From contig CAYUFX010000014.1 in NCBI GenBank assembly GCA_964444135.1, forward strand, positions 1-64,000: DNA of 64,000 nt, written 5' to 3'. A program made the position numbers and the translations under genes. The notes below the pieces were generated by a model. That model was not told the origin of the DNA, made no database searches, and saw nothing but the letters and a program-made list of their open reading frames with translations. The stretch is from NIOZ-UU13 sp964444135. Lineage in GTDB: Bacteria > Planctomycetota > Phycisphaerae > Sedimentisphaerales > Anaerobacaceae. The stretch's first letter is position 1. Each line of letters begins with the position of its first letter. Shown one piece after another: positions 7,860 through 17,338 of the stretch.

Positions 7860-9281
7860 TTATCTGTCTATGCCCACGTTCTTTATTCCGCCGCAGCACT
7901 TCTTGTATTTCCTGCCACTACCACAGGGACAAGGGGCGTTGCGACCGATTTTGGGTGAATGTTCTACTATCGGCATCGGTGGTGAAAGGTCTCTGAGGTC
8001 AGGTTGGGCAGACAAGCTTCCTTCCATACGCCGAAGATTGTATTCGACAATGTACAGCTGCATAGCTTGCTCGTCTTGCGTATCTACTCCATCGGCTCTC
8101 GCTTGCATCATAAAACTCTTGCCCATCCCCCAATACTGTGGATTCATACCATTAGCAACAATTGTGTCAGCCCAACCACGGACAGTTTCAACCAAGAAGG
8201 AAGTATCACCCAGTATGCCTTCAGATTCCAGCCACCTCAGAAAAACCTCGGTTACGGGGGCTACTTTTTCAAACAAATCCCTCTCAGCAGTAATCTTACG
8301 AGGGAACACCTCCAGCAACACTTCTTCCAGCGTGTATTCATCAAGTTTCTCCGGGCTTCCATTTGTATATGTCCAGGCATACACCAGTAGGTTATATATG
8401 ATAAAACCTGCATCCTCGAAGAGTTCGGGGTCTAATTTTCCCGCTGCCTCCGATTCCATAAATCTGCCGGTGAGCTCTTCGGACTGCCGTTCGGGGTCCT
8501 CATACTCTCTGCTGTCTTCTCCGGCGTACCAATTTTTTGCCATCCGCAACCGTGGCTCAAGCCACTCTTTAACCGGCTCTTCCCATAAGTTCAACGGAGG
8601 AGTATAATTCAAACGACCCTTCAAGAGCTTTAGAGCATCTGCATAATCACCGCTGCAAAACGACCTCGCAGCTTTCTTTTTCAAGCGCTTTAGAAGCTTG
8701 CCGCACTCGGTGTATTTCATAGCAGCCAGAGTCCAGGCCGCGTTGATAGCTTCTATCGGCTCAATCTCTCCACGATCTGCCTGTTGAAGTGATTCTGTGC
8801 ATACCCGGATTACGCGGTCACATACTTCAGTGTCGTTACTTTTTGCAGCCAATTCTGTAAGGCCCCACAGGTGAAACCACGCACCTTCACGATCCGGTTC
8901 TGTAGCTATCGTATCCAGAACAACAGGTAGAATCACAGGGCCCATCGAGCCGCAAGCTGCCGCCAAAACCTCCATCAATAAGTCATCATCTTCATATCCG
9001 GCTTCAGCCAGTTTTTCAACTAAGAAGGCGCCAATTTCACTGCGTCTCTCATCGCTAAGCTGCGGCGCCGCCAGGGCGAATATAGCCGGAACATAAAACT
9101 CTTCGTAATGTTCGTGTTCGTACCCGGATTCCTGGGCCTGCTCGTACAATTCGATAAGTGCATCTACTACCGATGGTTCAACTACTACCTCTGCGGCAAA
9201 CTTATACAATGTCGTCCAGGGAATATCTCCTTCTGTTTGTTTTAAGGCCTCCCAGGGAAGTTGTGTTAATTTATCTTCCAT
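7860..9281 (-). CDS. SEC-C motif protein with helical-repeat body
   Basis: The protein is 473 residues. Residues about 1-440 are almost entirely helical and acidic, with HEAT/DUF1186-like repeat character (no signal peptide or membrane segment). The last 25 residues contain a zinc-binding SEC-C motif, NAPCPCGSGRKYKKCCG, the same module found at the SecA C-terminus and in many stand-alone proteins. The motif is thought to mediate protein or nucleic-acid contacts. The gene is unlinked to sec genes and its function is unknown. The region between it and the GH5 gene (7640-7859) holds nothing recognisable. Confidence 0.7.
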   Translation of the reverse strand: MEDKLTQLPWEALKQTEGDIPWTTLYKFAAEVVVEPSVVDALIELYEQAQESGYEHEHYEEFYVPAIFALAAPQLSDERRSEIGAFLVEKLAEAGYEDDDLLMEVLAAACGSMGPVILPVVLDTIATEPDREGAWFHLWGLTELAAKSNDTEVCDRVIRVCTESLQQADRGEIEPIEAINAAWTLAAMKYTECGKLLKRLKKKAARSFCSGDYADALKLLKGRLNYTPPLNLWEEPVKEWLEPRLRMAKNWYAGEDSREYEDPERQSEELTGRFMESEAAGKLDPELFEDAGFIIYNLLVYAWTYTNGSPEKLDEYTLEEVLLEVFPRKITAERDLFEKVAPVTEVFLRWLESEGILGDTSFLVETVRGWADTIVANGMNPQYWGMGKSFMMQARADGVDTQDEQAMQLYIVEYNLRRMEGSLSAQPDLRDLSPPMPIVEHSPKIGRNAPCPCGSGRKYKKCCGGIKNVGIDR

Positions 9282-9444
9282 TATGTTTTGCCTTTCAGAA
9301 AATCCGTTTTAAACTGAATTTGAAATCTCTTGTGAATAGACACCTCACAACAACTTCTCGACATAATTTTAATTGACATCAGAGTTTTATCAAGGGTGTT
9401 CTGCACCAACGCGTCAAGGCAAATTCACCTGCTCATCAGAAACG

Positions 9445-10581
9445 TTACGACGCCAGTCGTAGAAACCGGACACAGACCGGCCTTGCGATGGATACCTTAT
9501 GCCCCGTCGGCTCAAGGGCGCCGGTTTCCCGGTTGATACGGAAGACGACGACACTGTCCCCGCCCTGGTTGGCGACGAGGCAGAACTTGCCCGTCGGGTC
9601 AATGTTGAAGTTCCGCGGCGTTTTGATATCCGCAGTCTCGTGCTCGACGAAAGTCAGCGTCCCTTTGGACAAATCGACCCGGTAAACCACAATGCTGTCG
9701 TGCCCCCGGTTCGAGCCGTAGAGAAACTTCCCGCTCGGGTGCACGCGTACCTCAGCGCACGAATTTGACCCGTCAAAGGCGTTCGGAAGCGTCGTGATGG
9801 TCTGCACCTCCGTCAGAGCGCCCGAAGCAGAGTCGTAGGCAAAGGCTGTTACCGTGCAATCGAGCTCGTTGATTACGTAGGCGTACTTCCCGTTCGAGCC
9901 GAAGGCAAAGTGCCGCGGCCCGGCGCCGGGTTTTACCTTTGCAAACGCAGGACTATTGGCGACTATCGTCCCCTTTTCAATGTCCAGCCTGTAAATCATA
10001 ATCTTGTCGATTCCGAGGTCGGCGACGAAGGCAAATCGGTCATCCGGACTAACGTTGATGGAATGTGCATGGGGTTCCTTCTGGCGCCCAGGGTTCACGC
10101 TGGAACCGGCGTGCTGCACAAAGCCGGTCGGTTCTCCGAGTCCGCCGTCCGATTTGATAGGAATCACCGAAGCACTCCCGCTGCCGTAGTTGGCGACGAG
10201 CACGTTCCTTCCCGCATGGTCAATGCTGACGTGGCAGGGCCCTGCACCGCCCGAGGGCTTTTGGTTAAGCAACTTGAGCTCTCCAGTGTCCCCGTCGATT
10301 GCATACGCGCTGACACTGCCGGCTCCGCCGGACTCACTGACCGCATACAGAAACTTCCCGTTGGGATGAATCTCGATAAAAGATGGGTTCCTGGCCTCGG
10401 CCGCAAGAACCGGATTGGCAAGTCTTCCCGTCTCGAGGTCAAGCACGCTACGGTAAATTCCCTTACTGGAATTCTCCCCCCTCGATGTATAAGTTCCGAA
10501 ATAGACGGGGAGCGATTTCGCGGTAACTGTTGATAGCGCCGCAAACGAAAACATTGCAGTAATAAAAGCTTTAATGCCCAT
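9445..10581 (-). CDS. Seven-bladed propeller lactonase (6-phosphogluconolactonase family), exported
   Basis: The protein is 378 residues from the ATG at 10581. An upstream TTG (10587) lies only three bases from the AAGGAGG ribosome site, so the ATG is the better start. It has a signal peptide (residues 1-21, ending STVTA) and propeller blades with repeated HPNGKFLYAVSE, VSPDDRFAFVAD, HPSGKFLYGSNRG and DPTGKFCLVANQGGDSV motifs. These match PF10282, which includes Pgl of the pentose phosphate pathway. The signal peptide argues for a periplasmic sugar-lactone or other lactone hydrolase instead of cytosolic Pgl. No zwf or gnd is nearby. Confidence 0.82.
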   Translation of the reverse strand: MGIKAFITAMFSFAALSTVTAKSLPVYFGTYTSRGENSSKGIYRSVLDLETGRLANPVLAAEARNPSFIEIHPNGKFLYAVSESGGAGSVSAYAIDGDTGELKLLNQKPSGGAGPCHVSIDHAGRNVLVANYGSGSASVIPIKSDGGLGEPTGFVQHAGSSVNPGRQKEPHAHSINVSPDDRFAFVADLGIDKIMIYRLDIEKGTIVANSPAFAKVKPGAGPRHFAFGSNGKYAYVINELDCTVTAFAYDSASGALTEVQTITTLPNAFDGSNSCAEVRVHPSGKFLYGSNRGHDSIVVYRVDLSKGTLTFVEHETADIKTPRNFNIDPTGKFCLVANQGGDSVVVFRINRETGALEPTGHKVSIARPVCVRFLRLAS

Positions 10582-10619
10582 ACGCAAACACCTCCTTAGA
10601 ATAATGTTTAAAAGACTTC

Positions 10620-10778
10620 TGCAAAATCGAGGTTAGGCATACTTTGAAAAGAAAAAATTGTCTTTTAATTTTTTCTTTTCAAACAGTAAGTTGTTGTACG
10701 GTGTGTAGCTATTTGATTATTTAAGAAAATCAAAAACCTGATTTTCTAAAATAATATATGCCTAACCTCAATTTTGCA
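10620..10778. repeat. MITE-like element with 22-bp terminal inverted repeats and nested hairpins
   Basis: TGCAAAATCGAGGTTAGGCA begins a 22-base left end (10620-10641), and its inverted copy at 10757-10778 matches at 21 of 22 positions. Inside is a perfect 16-base inverted repeat, TTGAAAAGAAAAAATT, with a seven-base loop (about 10643-10681), and a smaller hairpin AGAAAATCA/TGATTTTCT (about 10723-10747). The roughly 159-base unit carries no gene. The architecture fits a non-autonomous transposable element, or alternatively a large structured RNA. It sits between two minus-strand genes. Confidence 0.65.
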
Positions 10779-10851
10779 TAACTCCATAATGATTAATATT
10801 GAATATCAAATCCTTCGCCGCCCGTTATCTAATGTCGAACGCTCGGCAAGG

Positions 10852-11304
10852 TTACTCCCACTTCTGCAATTCGATGATGTTTCCCTCAGGGTCAGTCACA
10901 TAGATTAACGTGATGGTGCCGGCGCCAGGAATATTCACAATGACCAGGTCGCCAACGCACTTACCACCTGCTGCGATTACCTCGTCTCTGGCTGCTTCGA
11001 CATCGTCAACCTCGAAGGCAAGATGCGCAAGTCCCGGACGATTGATTGCTGTCTCCGGCCGCTTCTCTGCTATATTGTACTGGAATATCTCAAGCGTGGG
11101 CCCGTCATCGCCATAACCCGGAAGCCGTAAATGAATGCCGCGGACCTCAGCACCGGGCACACCTGTACAGCGCTCGACCCATTCTCCGGTACCGGCTCTC
11201 TCCGGAGGAGCTGGAGTACAGCCAAGAATCCGCTGGTAGAACTCAGCAAGCTTTCGCCACTCCCCGGCAACGATGTTTGTGTGTTTGTATTTGGCCCTAA
11301 TCAT
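10852..11304 (-). CDS. VOC-superfamily (glyoxalase/dioxygenase fold) protein
   Basis: The protein is 150 residues and consists of one VOC unit of two beta-alpha-beta-beta-beta halves. It begins YKHTNIVAGEWRKLAEFYQ (first metal-ligand histidine) and contains GLAHLAFEVDDVEAARDEV and TDPEGNIIELQ, whose C-terminal glutamate is a usual metal ligand. Members include methylmalonyl-CoA epimerase, glyoxalase I, extradiol dioxygenases and antibiotic-resistance proteins. Nothing here chooses among them. It is a single gene. Confidence 0.8.
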   Translation of the reverse strand: MIRAKYKHTNIVAGEWRKLAEFYQRILGCTPAPPERAGTGEWVERCTGVPGAEVRGIHLRLPGYGDDGPTLEIFQYNIAEKRPETAINRPGLAHLAFEVDDVEAARDEVIAAGGKCVGDLVIVNIPGAGTITLIYVTDPEGNIIELQKWE

Positions 11305-11456
11305 TTGCCTGTCTAACTATGCTCATATTGTTTTCGTACAAGAACCCAGATGACGCTGATTCTGCAATGTAAGACCCCTGCGTTTCACAAGCCGCCAGCC
11401 ACTTTCAATAATTTTGCCTTCCTCCTTGTGCTCTTATTCACTTGTGTACTTATGCA

Positions 11457-12332
11457 CTAAAAGATTATAGCCGCGTAGCCGACACTGTCGGCGCTTGTGG
11501 TGCCCATTTTGCGGAGCATTACCTCGTTACTGTTGGTGTGTGCAAGCAATAAACCCTCGGTTTTTCCGATTTGTTTTGCGGCTTTGATTGCTGCTGCGGC
11601 TGCGCCGGCGCCACAGGCATTGCAGTTCTCAGCGGCGTCGGCAAGCAAACGTTCCGGCTCAAGCTTCAAGGCCAAATCAATAAACTTTTGGTCATTGACA
11701 CTATCAGCCCATTTCAAAGCGTCCGCACTTACGCCCACCGGCGTAAAGCCGTAGCGCGGGCCGTAATGTGTCAAATCGGTTGAGCCGATGCAAACAATTT
11801 TCTTGTTCTCGTCTTCGTTGATAATGTTACCAACAGACGCACCCAACGCTATGGCCTGCTCTCTCGGCGGGACGATGATGGGCAATATCTTCGCACCGGG
11901 GAACAGACACTGCATAAACGGGACCTGCACTTCGATACTGTGCTCGGCCCTGTGGGCGCTGGTGTCGCTGACGGCGGAGCCGGTGCTCAATAAGGCATCG
12001 GCCAACTCCTCGTCAATGGCGACCTCGCCGACGGGCGTTAACCAGCTGCCCCTGTCATAAACTGCCGGTGATTGGCCGAAGTAACCGTGGGCGGCTCCGA
12101 ATATTACGAAGGTATGAACCTTTTCGTGCTGTTGCCTTATGGCTGAGAATACCATAGCAGCCAGACTGCCGCTGAAAGTCCAGCCGGCATGTGGAACAAT
12201 GCCCGCTACTATCGTTTCAGGCAACGGCTCGCCCAGCGTTCTTGCATCAAGGCACTCGTTGATTTCGTCTATGCAGGAGTCGTGCTGGCCCGGATAAAAC
12301 TGACCTGCGACAATAGGTTTTCTTTTTTGCAT
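11457..12332 (-). CDS. amrB: MEMO1-family protein (AmmeMemoRadiSam system protein B)
   Basis: The protein is 291 residues. The ATG at 12332 is eight bases from AAGGGAG, whereas an upstream GTG abuts it, so the ATG is chosen. It matches the MEMO fold, related to class III extradiol dioxygenases: REPVVAGQFYP-like start (KRKPIVAGQFYPG), VPHAGWTFSG, HRAEHSIEVQVPF and IVCIGSTDLTHYG. The histidines of the first two motifs correspond to the metal site of the family. In many bacteria it is adjacent to AMMECR1 and a radical SAM protein, and neither is present here. The biochemical role is uncertain, with a copper-handling or redox function reported for eukaryotic MEMO1. Confidence 0.88.
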   Translation of the reverse strand: MQKRKPIVAGQFYPGQHDSCIDEINECLDARTLGEPLPETIVAGIVPHAGWTFSGSLAAMVFSAIRQQHEKVHTFVIFGAAHGYFGQSPAVYDRGSWLTPVGEVAIDEELADALLSTGSAVSDTSAHRAEHSIEVQVPFMQCLFPGAKILPIIVPPREQAIALGASVGNIINEDENKKIVCIGSTDLTHYGPRYGFTPVGVSADALKWADSVNDQKFIDLALKLEPERLLADAAENCNACGAGAAAAAIKAAKQIGKTEGLLLAHTNSNEVMLRKMGTTSADSVGYAAIIF

Positions 12333-12511
12333 CTTTGGCACTCCCTTAACTGATGCGCGACTCTTATTTCAGATTTACACCCGATTATGGAATTTTATCC
12401 CTTTATACCCTATGCCATTATTTAAACTTGCATTTTGGGGCACTTGGCCATTATTATTACCGCATCATTTGAGACTGCGTAATATTGTAACTTGTAAAAA
12501 AGAAAAAACAA

Positions 12512-13021
12512 ATGGTATCTAAAAAAGAAAAATCAGCTTCTGTGGCGGTGGTAATGGGCTCAGACAGCGATATGGACGTAATGCGGAGCTGCATTGAGCA
12601 GCTCGGCTATTTCGGTATTGAGCCGGCGGTTCGGATAATTTCGGCGCACCGTACGCCGCAGATAGCTGCTGAATTTGCTCAAACGGCAGCGCAAAACGGG
12701 ATAAAAGTAATCATTGCAGCGGCGGGTATGGCCGCACATCTGGCCGGTGCCTTGGCAGCGAAGACGACGCTACCGGTCATCGGGGTGCCGTTGATTTCAA
12801 GTTCCGGATTAGAGGGGATCGACGCGCTGCTGAGCACGCTGCAAATGCCGCCTGGCGTGCCGGTGGCAACTGTAGCTATGGGGAAGGCGGGGGCTAAAAA
12901 CGCCGCTATATTGGCTGTGCAAATCTTGGCATTGGCTGATAGTAATCTTCGCGAAAAATTAGCTGATTTCAAAAAGGCCCAGGAAAAAAAGGTCATCGAA
13001 AAGGACTCAACACTGCAGTAA
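12512..13021 (+). CDS. purE: N5-carboxyaminoimidazole ribonucleotide mutase
   Basis: This 169-residue class I PurE converts N5-CAIR to CAIR in purine synthesis. The family signatures are present: VVMGSDSDMDVM (phosphate loop), IISAHRTP (catalytic His) and AGMAAHLAGALAAKTTLPVIGVP. A 20-residue lysine-rich C-terminal tail is added. No clear Shine-Dalgarno sequence precedes the ATG, only an A-rich leader. purK is not adjacent. purB and purC are elsewhere in the window, so the pathway genes are scattered. Confidence 0.93.
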   Translation: MVSKKEKSASVAVVMGSDSDMDVMRSCIEQLGYFGIEPAVRIISAHRTPQIAAEFAQTAAQNGIKVIIAAAGMAAHLAGALAAKTTLPVIGVPLISSSGLEGIDALLSTLQMPPGVPVATVAMGKAGAKNAAILAVQILALADSNLREKLADFKKAQEKKVIEKDSTLQ

Positions 13022-13109
13022 TAAAATAGACAACTTACATTGGTAAAATTCATATCAAAAAGTACCCTAAATGTGAGGAAATACGAGTTTTTCAGGTTTT
13101 TTTCTGATT

Positions 13110-13352
13110 TTAGAGGTAAATCCTTGTATTTGAGCTGGCCGTAAGAGGTTTGCAGTGGATGATGCGTCTCGACCACTCCACAGCAAGTTCTTCTCGGCGG
13201 AAAGGAGCGGCCTGGCGGGCCATCTGCTGCTGAGCCTTTTCCAATTCTTCTCGCAACTGGCGGTTTTCCTGTTCGAGTGATTCTATTCGCTCTTTGAGGC
13301 GTTTGACTTCAGCTCGTAATTCATCTATAACAGCTTTTGTGCGATCATCCAT
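13110..13352 (-). pseudogene. IS66-like transposase, N-terminal remnant
   Basis: An 80-codon frame encodes a coiled coil (AEVKRLKERIESLEQENRQL) followed by QMARQAAPFRREE. This coiled coil plus RQAAPF is the usual start of IS66-type (TnpC-like) transposases, which then continue with a GRKPGH segment, zinc finger and DDE domain. Here the similarity ends and the frame stops about 25 codons later. The rest is missing downstream, and the next 250 bases to pyrE contain nothing recognisable. It may be a short coiled-coil protein of its own, but the truncated transposase is the better reading. Confidence 0.5.
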
Positions 13353-13607
13353 AACTTTCTCTGCATATCGCTGCTATTTATATTATCGGATGTATCGCCC
13401 CAAAAACTAAAACTTCAGTCTAAACACGTACAAAGCAGGAATCCAGATTCTCTATGAGTATTATATGCAATTCTTTCTGTAATTTTTAACTCTAATTGGT
13501 ATAACATTCATAACTTCAGGCTAATAATCGCCCGCTACTGAGGCTAAAACCATGGATGCTTCTGGACCGACCGATAGAGATAACGGATAAGTAATTGCCG
13601 GCTCCAG

Positions 13608-14138
13608 TCAATCTGTTTCTTTTATGCCGAGGTCGTTTTTTGTGAGGATGCTCTCGAATTTGTAGCCGGCGTTGGTGATATTTTTTTCGGCTCCCTGTTT
13701 GCGGTCGATTACGCAGACGATATTTTTAACGGTTGCGCCGGCCTCGGTGATAATCTTTGCTGCTTCGAGGACCTGGCCGCCGGTGGTGGCGATATCCTCA
13801 ACCAACAAAACAACATCGCCGGCATTCAAGACACCCTCGACCATTTTGCCGGTTCCGTAGCCCTTTTTGCTGTTGCGAATGATGACCCAGTTTTTGCCGG
13901 ATTCCATCGCGGTAGCCGCTGCCAGGGCCACACCGCCCAATTCAGCCCCGGCTATCAGAGTAACATCGTCGGTAATGTATCTGGTGAATTCCTTTCCCAG
14001 GGCTTTGAGTATGTCCGGACAGGTCTCGAAAAGATATTTATCAAGGTAATATTTGCTTCGCTTGCCGCTGCGAAGGACAAAATCACCTTCCAGATAAGCT
14101 GTTTCTTTTATGCGCCTTATTAGTTCTTCTCTGGTCAT
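13608..14138 (-). CDS. pyrE: Orotate phosphoribosyltransferase
   Basis: The protein is 176 residues from the ATG at 14138, which has a GAGGAG site eight bases upstream. A start 42 bases earlier lacks one. It converts orotate and PRPP to OMP. The PRPP-binding loop is VVLLVEDIATTGGQVLEA, and GAELGGVALAAA and RSGKRSKYYLDKY fit OPRTase. The gene ends LGIKETD. It lies 54 bases downstream of purB on the same strand, so the two may be cotranscribed, linking pyrimidine and purine synthesis. Confidence 0.93.
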   Translation of the reverse strand: MTREELIRRIKETAYLEGDFVLRSGKRSKYYLDKYLFETCPDILKALGKEFTRYITDDVTLIAGAELGGVALAAATAMESGKNWVIIRNSKKGYGTGKMVEGVLNAGDVVLLVEDIATTGGQVLEAAKIITEAGATVKNIVCVIDRKQGAEKNITNAGYKFESILTKNDLGIKETD

Positions 14139-14192
14139 ATCTCGCTCCTCGATTCTCGGTACTTGGTTCTCGACAAGCATCGAGCATCTATA

Positions 14193-15650
14193 TTACACAT
14201 TAAGCGTTACTTTTCTATTGAGTTGCCTGCGGTATTTTCTGCAGAGCGGCGTTACGATATCTCTTATGAATTCATCGACCTGCTGTGGCGCCCTGCCAAT
14301 ATAGTGCTTCGGGTCTAACACTTTTTCAAAGTCGATTTTACTGAAAGCAATATCAGCTTTTAGTCGGTTAATTAAGTCGTTTGGCCTGCCGAATTTCTTT
14401 ACCTGCGCAGCTGCAGCATGTGAATGCAGCCTTATTTTCTCGTGCAGCTCCTGTCTATTTCCGCCGGTCTTGACCGCTGCCATTAGGATATTTTCGGTAG
14501 CCATAAACGGCAGCTCGGCTGCAACACGGGCCTCTATGACCTTCGGATAAACAACAAGCCCACCCGTAACGTTGATAAGGATTTGCAGAATTCCGTCCAC
14601 GGCCAAAAATGCTTCCGGAATGACAACCCTTCTGTTGGCTGAATCGTCGAGCGTCCTCTCAAGCCACTGCTCGGCGGCAGTCATTTGCGGGCTGGAGGCC
14701 AGGCTTAAAACCAATCTGCTAAGGGCTGTTGCTCTCTCACAGCGCATCGGATTTCTTTTATAAGCCATCGCCGAAGAGCCGATCTGTGTCTTTTCAAATG
14801 GTTCCTCAATTTCTTTCAGGTTTGCAAGCAGCCGAATGTCATTGCACATCTTGTGTGCGGATTGTGCGATTGAAGCTAAAGTGTTGACGACAAGGGCATC
14901 AATTTTTCGCTGATATGTCTGGCCTGTTACGGCGCAGATTTTTTTGAAGTCGAACGCGGCGGCGACGAGCTTGTCAAGCTGTTTAACTTTGCTGTGCTTG
15001 CCGTCGAAAAGTGCTAAGAAAGAGGCCTGTGTACCGGTGGTGCCTTTAACTCCTCTAAATGGCAGCGTATCAAGTCGATGTTCGATTTCCTGCAGGTCCA
15101 TCGCGATCTCGTAGCACCACAAAGCTGCTCTTTTCCCTACGGTGGTCAACTGGGCCGGCTGAAAATGGGTAAAGCCTAATGTGGGAAGAGCACGATGCTT
15201 TTTTGCAAATTTACTCAGCAGATTGATTACCGCCGCTAATTTGGCTGCGATTAGATGCATCGCCTCTCGCATTATTATTAAATCGGCATTGTCACCGACG
15301 TAACAGCTTGTTGCACCGAGGTGAATTATCGGTTCTGCCTTTGGTGCAACATCGGCGAAGGCATAGATATGCGCCATAACATCGTGACGGAATTCCTTTT
15401 CGTAGCGGGCCGCTCTTTTAAAATCAATATCATCAAGATGCCTGGCCATCTGCTTTATATGGCCTTGTTTTATATCATCCAGACCGAGTTTCTTTTGTGC
15501 CTTTGCAAGTTCAAGCCAGAGTTTGCGCCAGGTGCTGAACTTCTTTTGTGCTCCGAAAAGCTCAGCCATTTCCCTTGATGCGTTTCTCTCTACCAGAGGA
15601 CTTGCATAGATTTGATATTCGGTTTTTTGATTTCTATTTTTTTTTGCCAT
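14193..15650 (-). CDS. purB: Adenylosuccinate lyase
   Basis: The protein is 485 residues of the fumarase/aspartase superfamily. It cleaves SAICAR to AICAR and adenylosuccinate to AMP. Visible signatures: IHLGATSCYVGDNADL, TLGFTHFQPAQLTTVGKR (catalytic His), and the mobile loop GSSAMAYKRNPMRCE, containing the family serine. The length is typical of the longer, eukaryote-like PurB group. The start MAKKNRNQKTEYQ follows an A-rich leader with GAGA but no strong Shine-Dalgarno. It lies upstream of pyrE. Confidence 0.94.
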   Translation of the reverse strand: MAKKNRNQKTEYQIYASPLVERNASREMAELFGAQKKFSTWRKLWLELAKAQKKLGLDDIKQGHIKQMARHLDDIDFKRAARYEKEFRHDVMAHIYAFADVAPKAEPIIHLGATSCYVGDNADLIIMREAMHLIAAKLAAVINLLSKFAKKHRALPTLGFTHFQPAQLTTVGKRAALWCYEIAMDLQEIEHRLDTLPFRGVKGTTGTQASFLALFDGKHSKVKQLDKLVAAAFDFKKICAVTGQTYQRKIDALVVNTLASIAQSAHKMCNDIRLLANLKEIEEPFEKTQIGSSAMAYKRNPMRCERATALSRLVLSLASSPQMTAAEQWLERTLDDSANRRVVIPEAFLAVDGILQILINVTGGLVVYPKVIEARVAAELPFMATENILMAAVKTGGNRQELHEKIRLHSHAAAAQVKKFGRPNDLINRLKADIAFSKIDFEKVLDPKHYIGRAPQQVDEFIRDIVTPLCRKYRRQLNRKVTLNV

Positions 15651-15670
15651 TTTTTTCTCTGTGTTTGGGC

Positions 15671-16642
15671 TTATCTGTTTTTAAGTTTTGCCTGACGTTT
15701 GGCTAAGAGCTGCTCAATCTGCTCGATATCTTCCTTGCTTAAGTTCCAGTCTGAAGCCGGGGCGGTTTCGAGAATCTGCTCGGGCTTGCGCGCTCCGACA
15801 ATGGCGGCAGCAACTTCAGGCCGACGAAGAACCCAGCTAATAGACAGTTGGGCCAATGTCTTACCATTACGTTCTGCAATAGGCCGGAGTTGTTCAACAA
15901 GCTCTAATGTGGCGGTAAACTGGGGCTCGTGAAAATCAGGATTTCTTCTTCGATGGTCGTCCAGAGGCAAACCCGCAAGTCTTTCCTGACTGAATTTACC
16001 CGTTAGCAAGCCTCTCTGCATAGGGCTGTATGCAACAACGCCAATGTTGTTTTTAGCACAGTAATCCAACAGCTCATCTTCAACCTCACGGTGGAGCATA
16101 CTGTAAGGAGGCTGAAGCGAGGCAACCGGATGAATCTTCTGGAGGCGTTTGATTTGCTCGACGTTAAAATTCGATACGCCGAGGAATCGAATTTTTCCTT
16201 CCTGGGCCAGTCTGGCCATTTCTTCCCAGGCCTGCTCGATATCTTCCTCCGGCTCGGGCCAGTGCATCTGATAAAGGTCTATTGTCTCAATGCCGAGCCT
16301 TTTTAAGCTGGCGTGACATTCCTCACGAATGCTTTGAGCTTTCAGGCAGCTTACTTTTTCCTTTTTTTCATTCCAAAGCAGGCTGCATTTTGTTGCTATG
16401 ATTGGTTTTAGATTTATTTGCTTGAGGGCTTTTCCAACAAGCTCTTCGGAATGGCCGAGCCCGTAAACAGGGGCGGTGTCTATCCAGTTGATACCTGTTT
16501 CGAGCGCGGCCGGGATTGTGGCAATCGCCTCGTCGTCGTCCTGCGGTCCCCAGCCGAACTGCCAGGGTCCGCCCATCGCCCAGGTGCCTAAGCCTACGGT
16601 AGTAAGTTTCAAATCAGTGTAACCCAATTGTCGCATCTGCAT
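15671..16642 (-). CDS. Aldo/keto reductase
   Basis: This 323-residue TIM-barrel oxidoreductase uses NADPH to reduce carbonyls. Motifs: GLGTWAMGG, WIDTAPVYGLGHSEELVG (Asp and Tyr of the catalytic tetrad), the catalytic Lys in IATKCSL, the His in LYQMHWPEPEEDI, and a C-terminal cofactor segment AAIVGARKPEQI. A strong AGGAGAT site precedes the ATG. It is 20 bases upstream of purB on the same strand and might share its transcript. The substrate is unknown. Members of this subgroup often act on sugar or small aldehyde substrates. Confidence 0.9.
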   Translation of the reverse strand: MQMRQLGYTDLKLTTVGLGTWAMGGPWQFGWGPQDDDEAIATIPAALETGINWIDTAPVYGLGHSEELVGKALKQINLKPIIATKCSLLWNEKKEKVSCLKAQSIREECHASLKRLGIETIDLYQMHWPEPEEDIEQAWEEMARLAQEGKIRFLGVSNFNVEQIKRLQKIHPVASLQPPYSMLHREVEDELLDYCAKNNIGVVAYSPMQRGLLTGKFSQERLAGLPLDDHRRRNPDFHEPQFTATLELVEQLRPIAERNGKTLAQLSISWVLRRPEVAAAIVGARKPEQILETAPASDWNLSKEDIEQIEQLLAKRQAKLKNR

Positions 16643-16960
16643 AATCGATCTCCTGAAAATTTGAAAAACGAACTATCAGGTCCGCGCAGTAGTATATTGT
16701 GAGTTTAGGTGTTCATCAATATTTTTGTGGCCGGCGATATAAAAAGGGTGTGGCCAGATTTTCCGGCAAGCGATTTTAAGAGCCTATCCAAATAACCCGT
16801 TCTATTGCGGCCGGCTGCAAAGTTCGATGCCTGCGTTGTCGGTGAAAAAATGTTCTCGACGTGGAGAAAACCACTTCTGGCGAGCATTTTTGTCCTGCCG
16901 CCTTGGCCTCGAACTTTTCGCTCGGCCTCATAACGACCCGGTTATTCGGATAAGCTCTAA

Positions 16961-17290
16961 GTTCATTTTGGCCTTTCGGAAATTGGGTTTGTTTTTTTGG
17001 GCCGGAAGGGGGTTTCATTTTCATAATCCTCTATAATATATACGTTTGCGCTCATTTTGGGCCTTTAACGAAATTGGGTTTGTTTATTCGGACTATAAAA
17101 TCATCTATTTTTCTGTAATCCTTTGTTATAATTGAGTTTATAGTCATTTTGGCTTTTTGGAAATTGGGTTTGATTGGCTTTGAATTGGGTTTGTTTTCAC
17201 CAAGTGTCCAATTAAATTTATTTTCATAAGCCTTTGTATTATATGATATTACGTTCATTTGACTTTTCGGGAAATTGGGTTTGTTTTGCA
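16961..17290. repeat. Cluster of an interspersed repeat with core GAAATTGGGTTTGTTT
   Basis: The core GAAATTGGGTTTGTTT, preceded by TCATTTTGGCYTTTYG, occurs near 16965-16995, 17051-17085, 17142-17200 (a doubled core) and 17253-17287. The copies are spaced about 90-110 bases apart, with a less conserved AT-rich linker containing a TAATCCTTTGTTATA-like phrase. Reading the minus strand across them gives short frames with repeated NKPNF or KQTQF peptides, which I regard as non-coding. The region 16643-16960, before the cluster, holds nothing else recognisable apart from the aldo/keto reductase leader. Confidence 0.75.
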
Positions 17291-17338
17291 TAAAAAGGCC
17301 GATTTGTAAAGAATCCTCTACAGTTGTAGAGGGGCCGT

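Noticed and set aside
9910..10533. 207-codon plus-strand open frame opposite the lactonase gene
   Set aside because: Antisense shadow of a GC-rich gene; no domain, and the other strand encodes a clear propeller lactonase.
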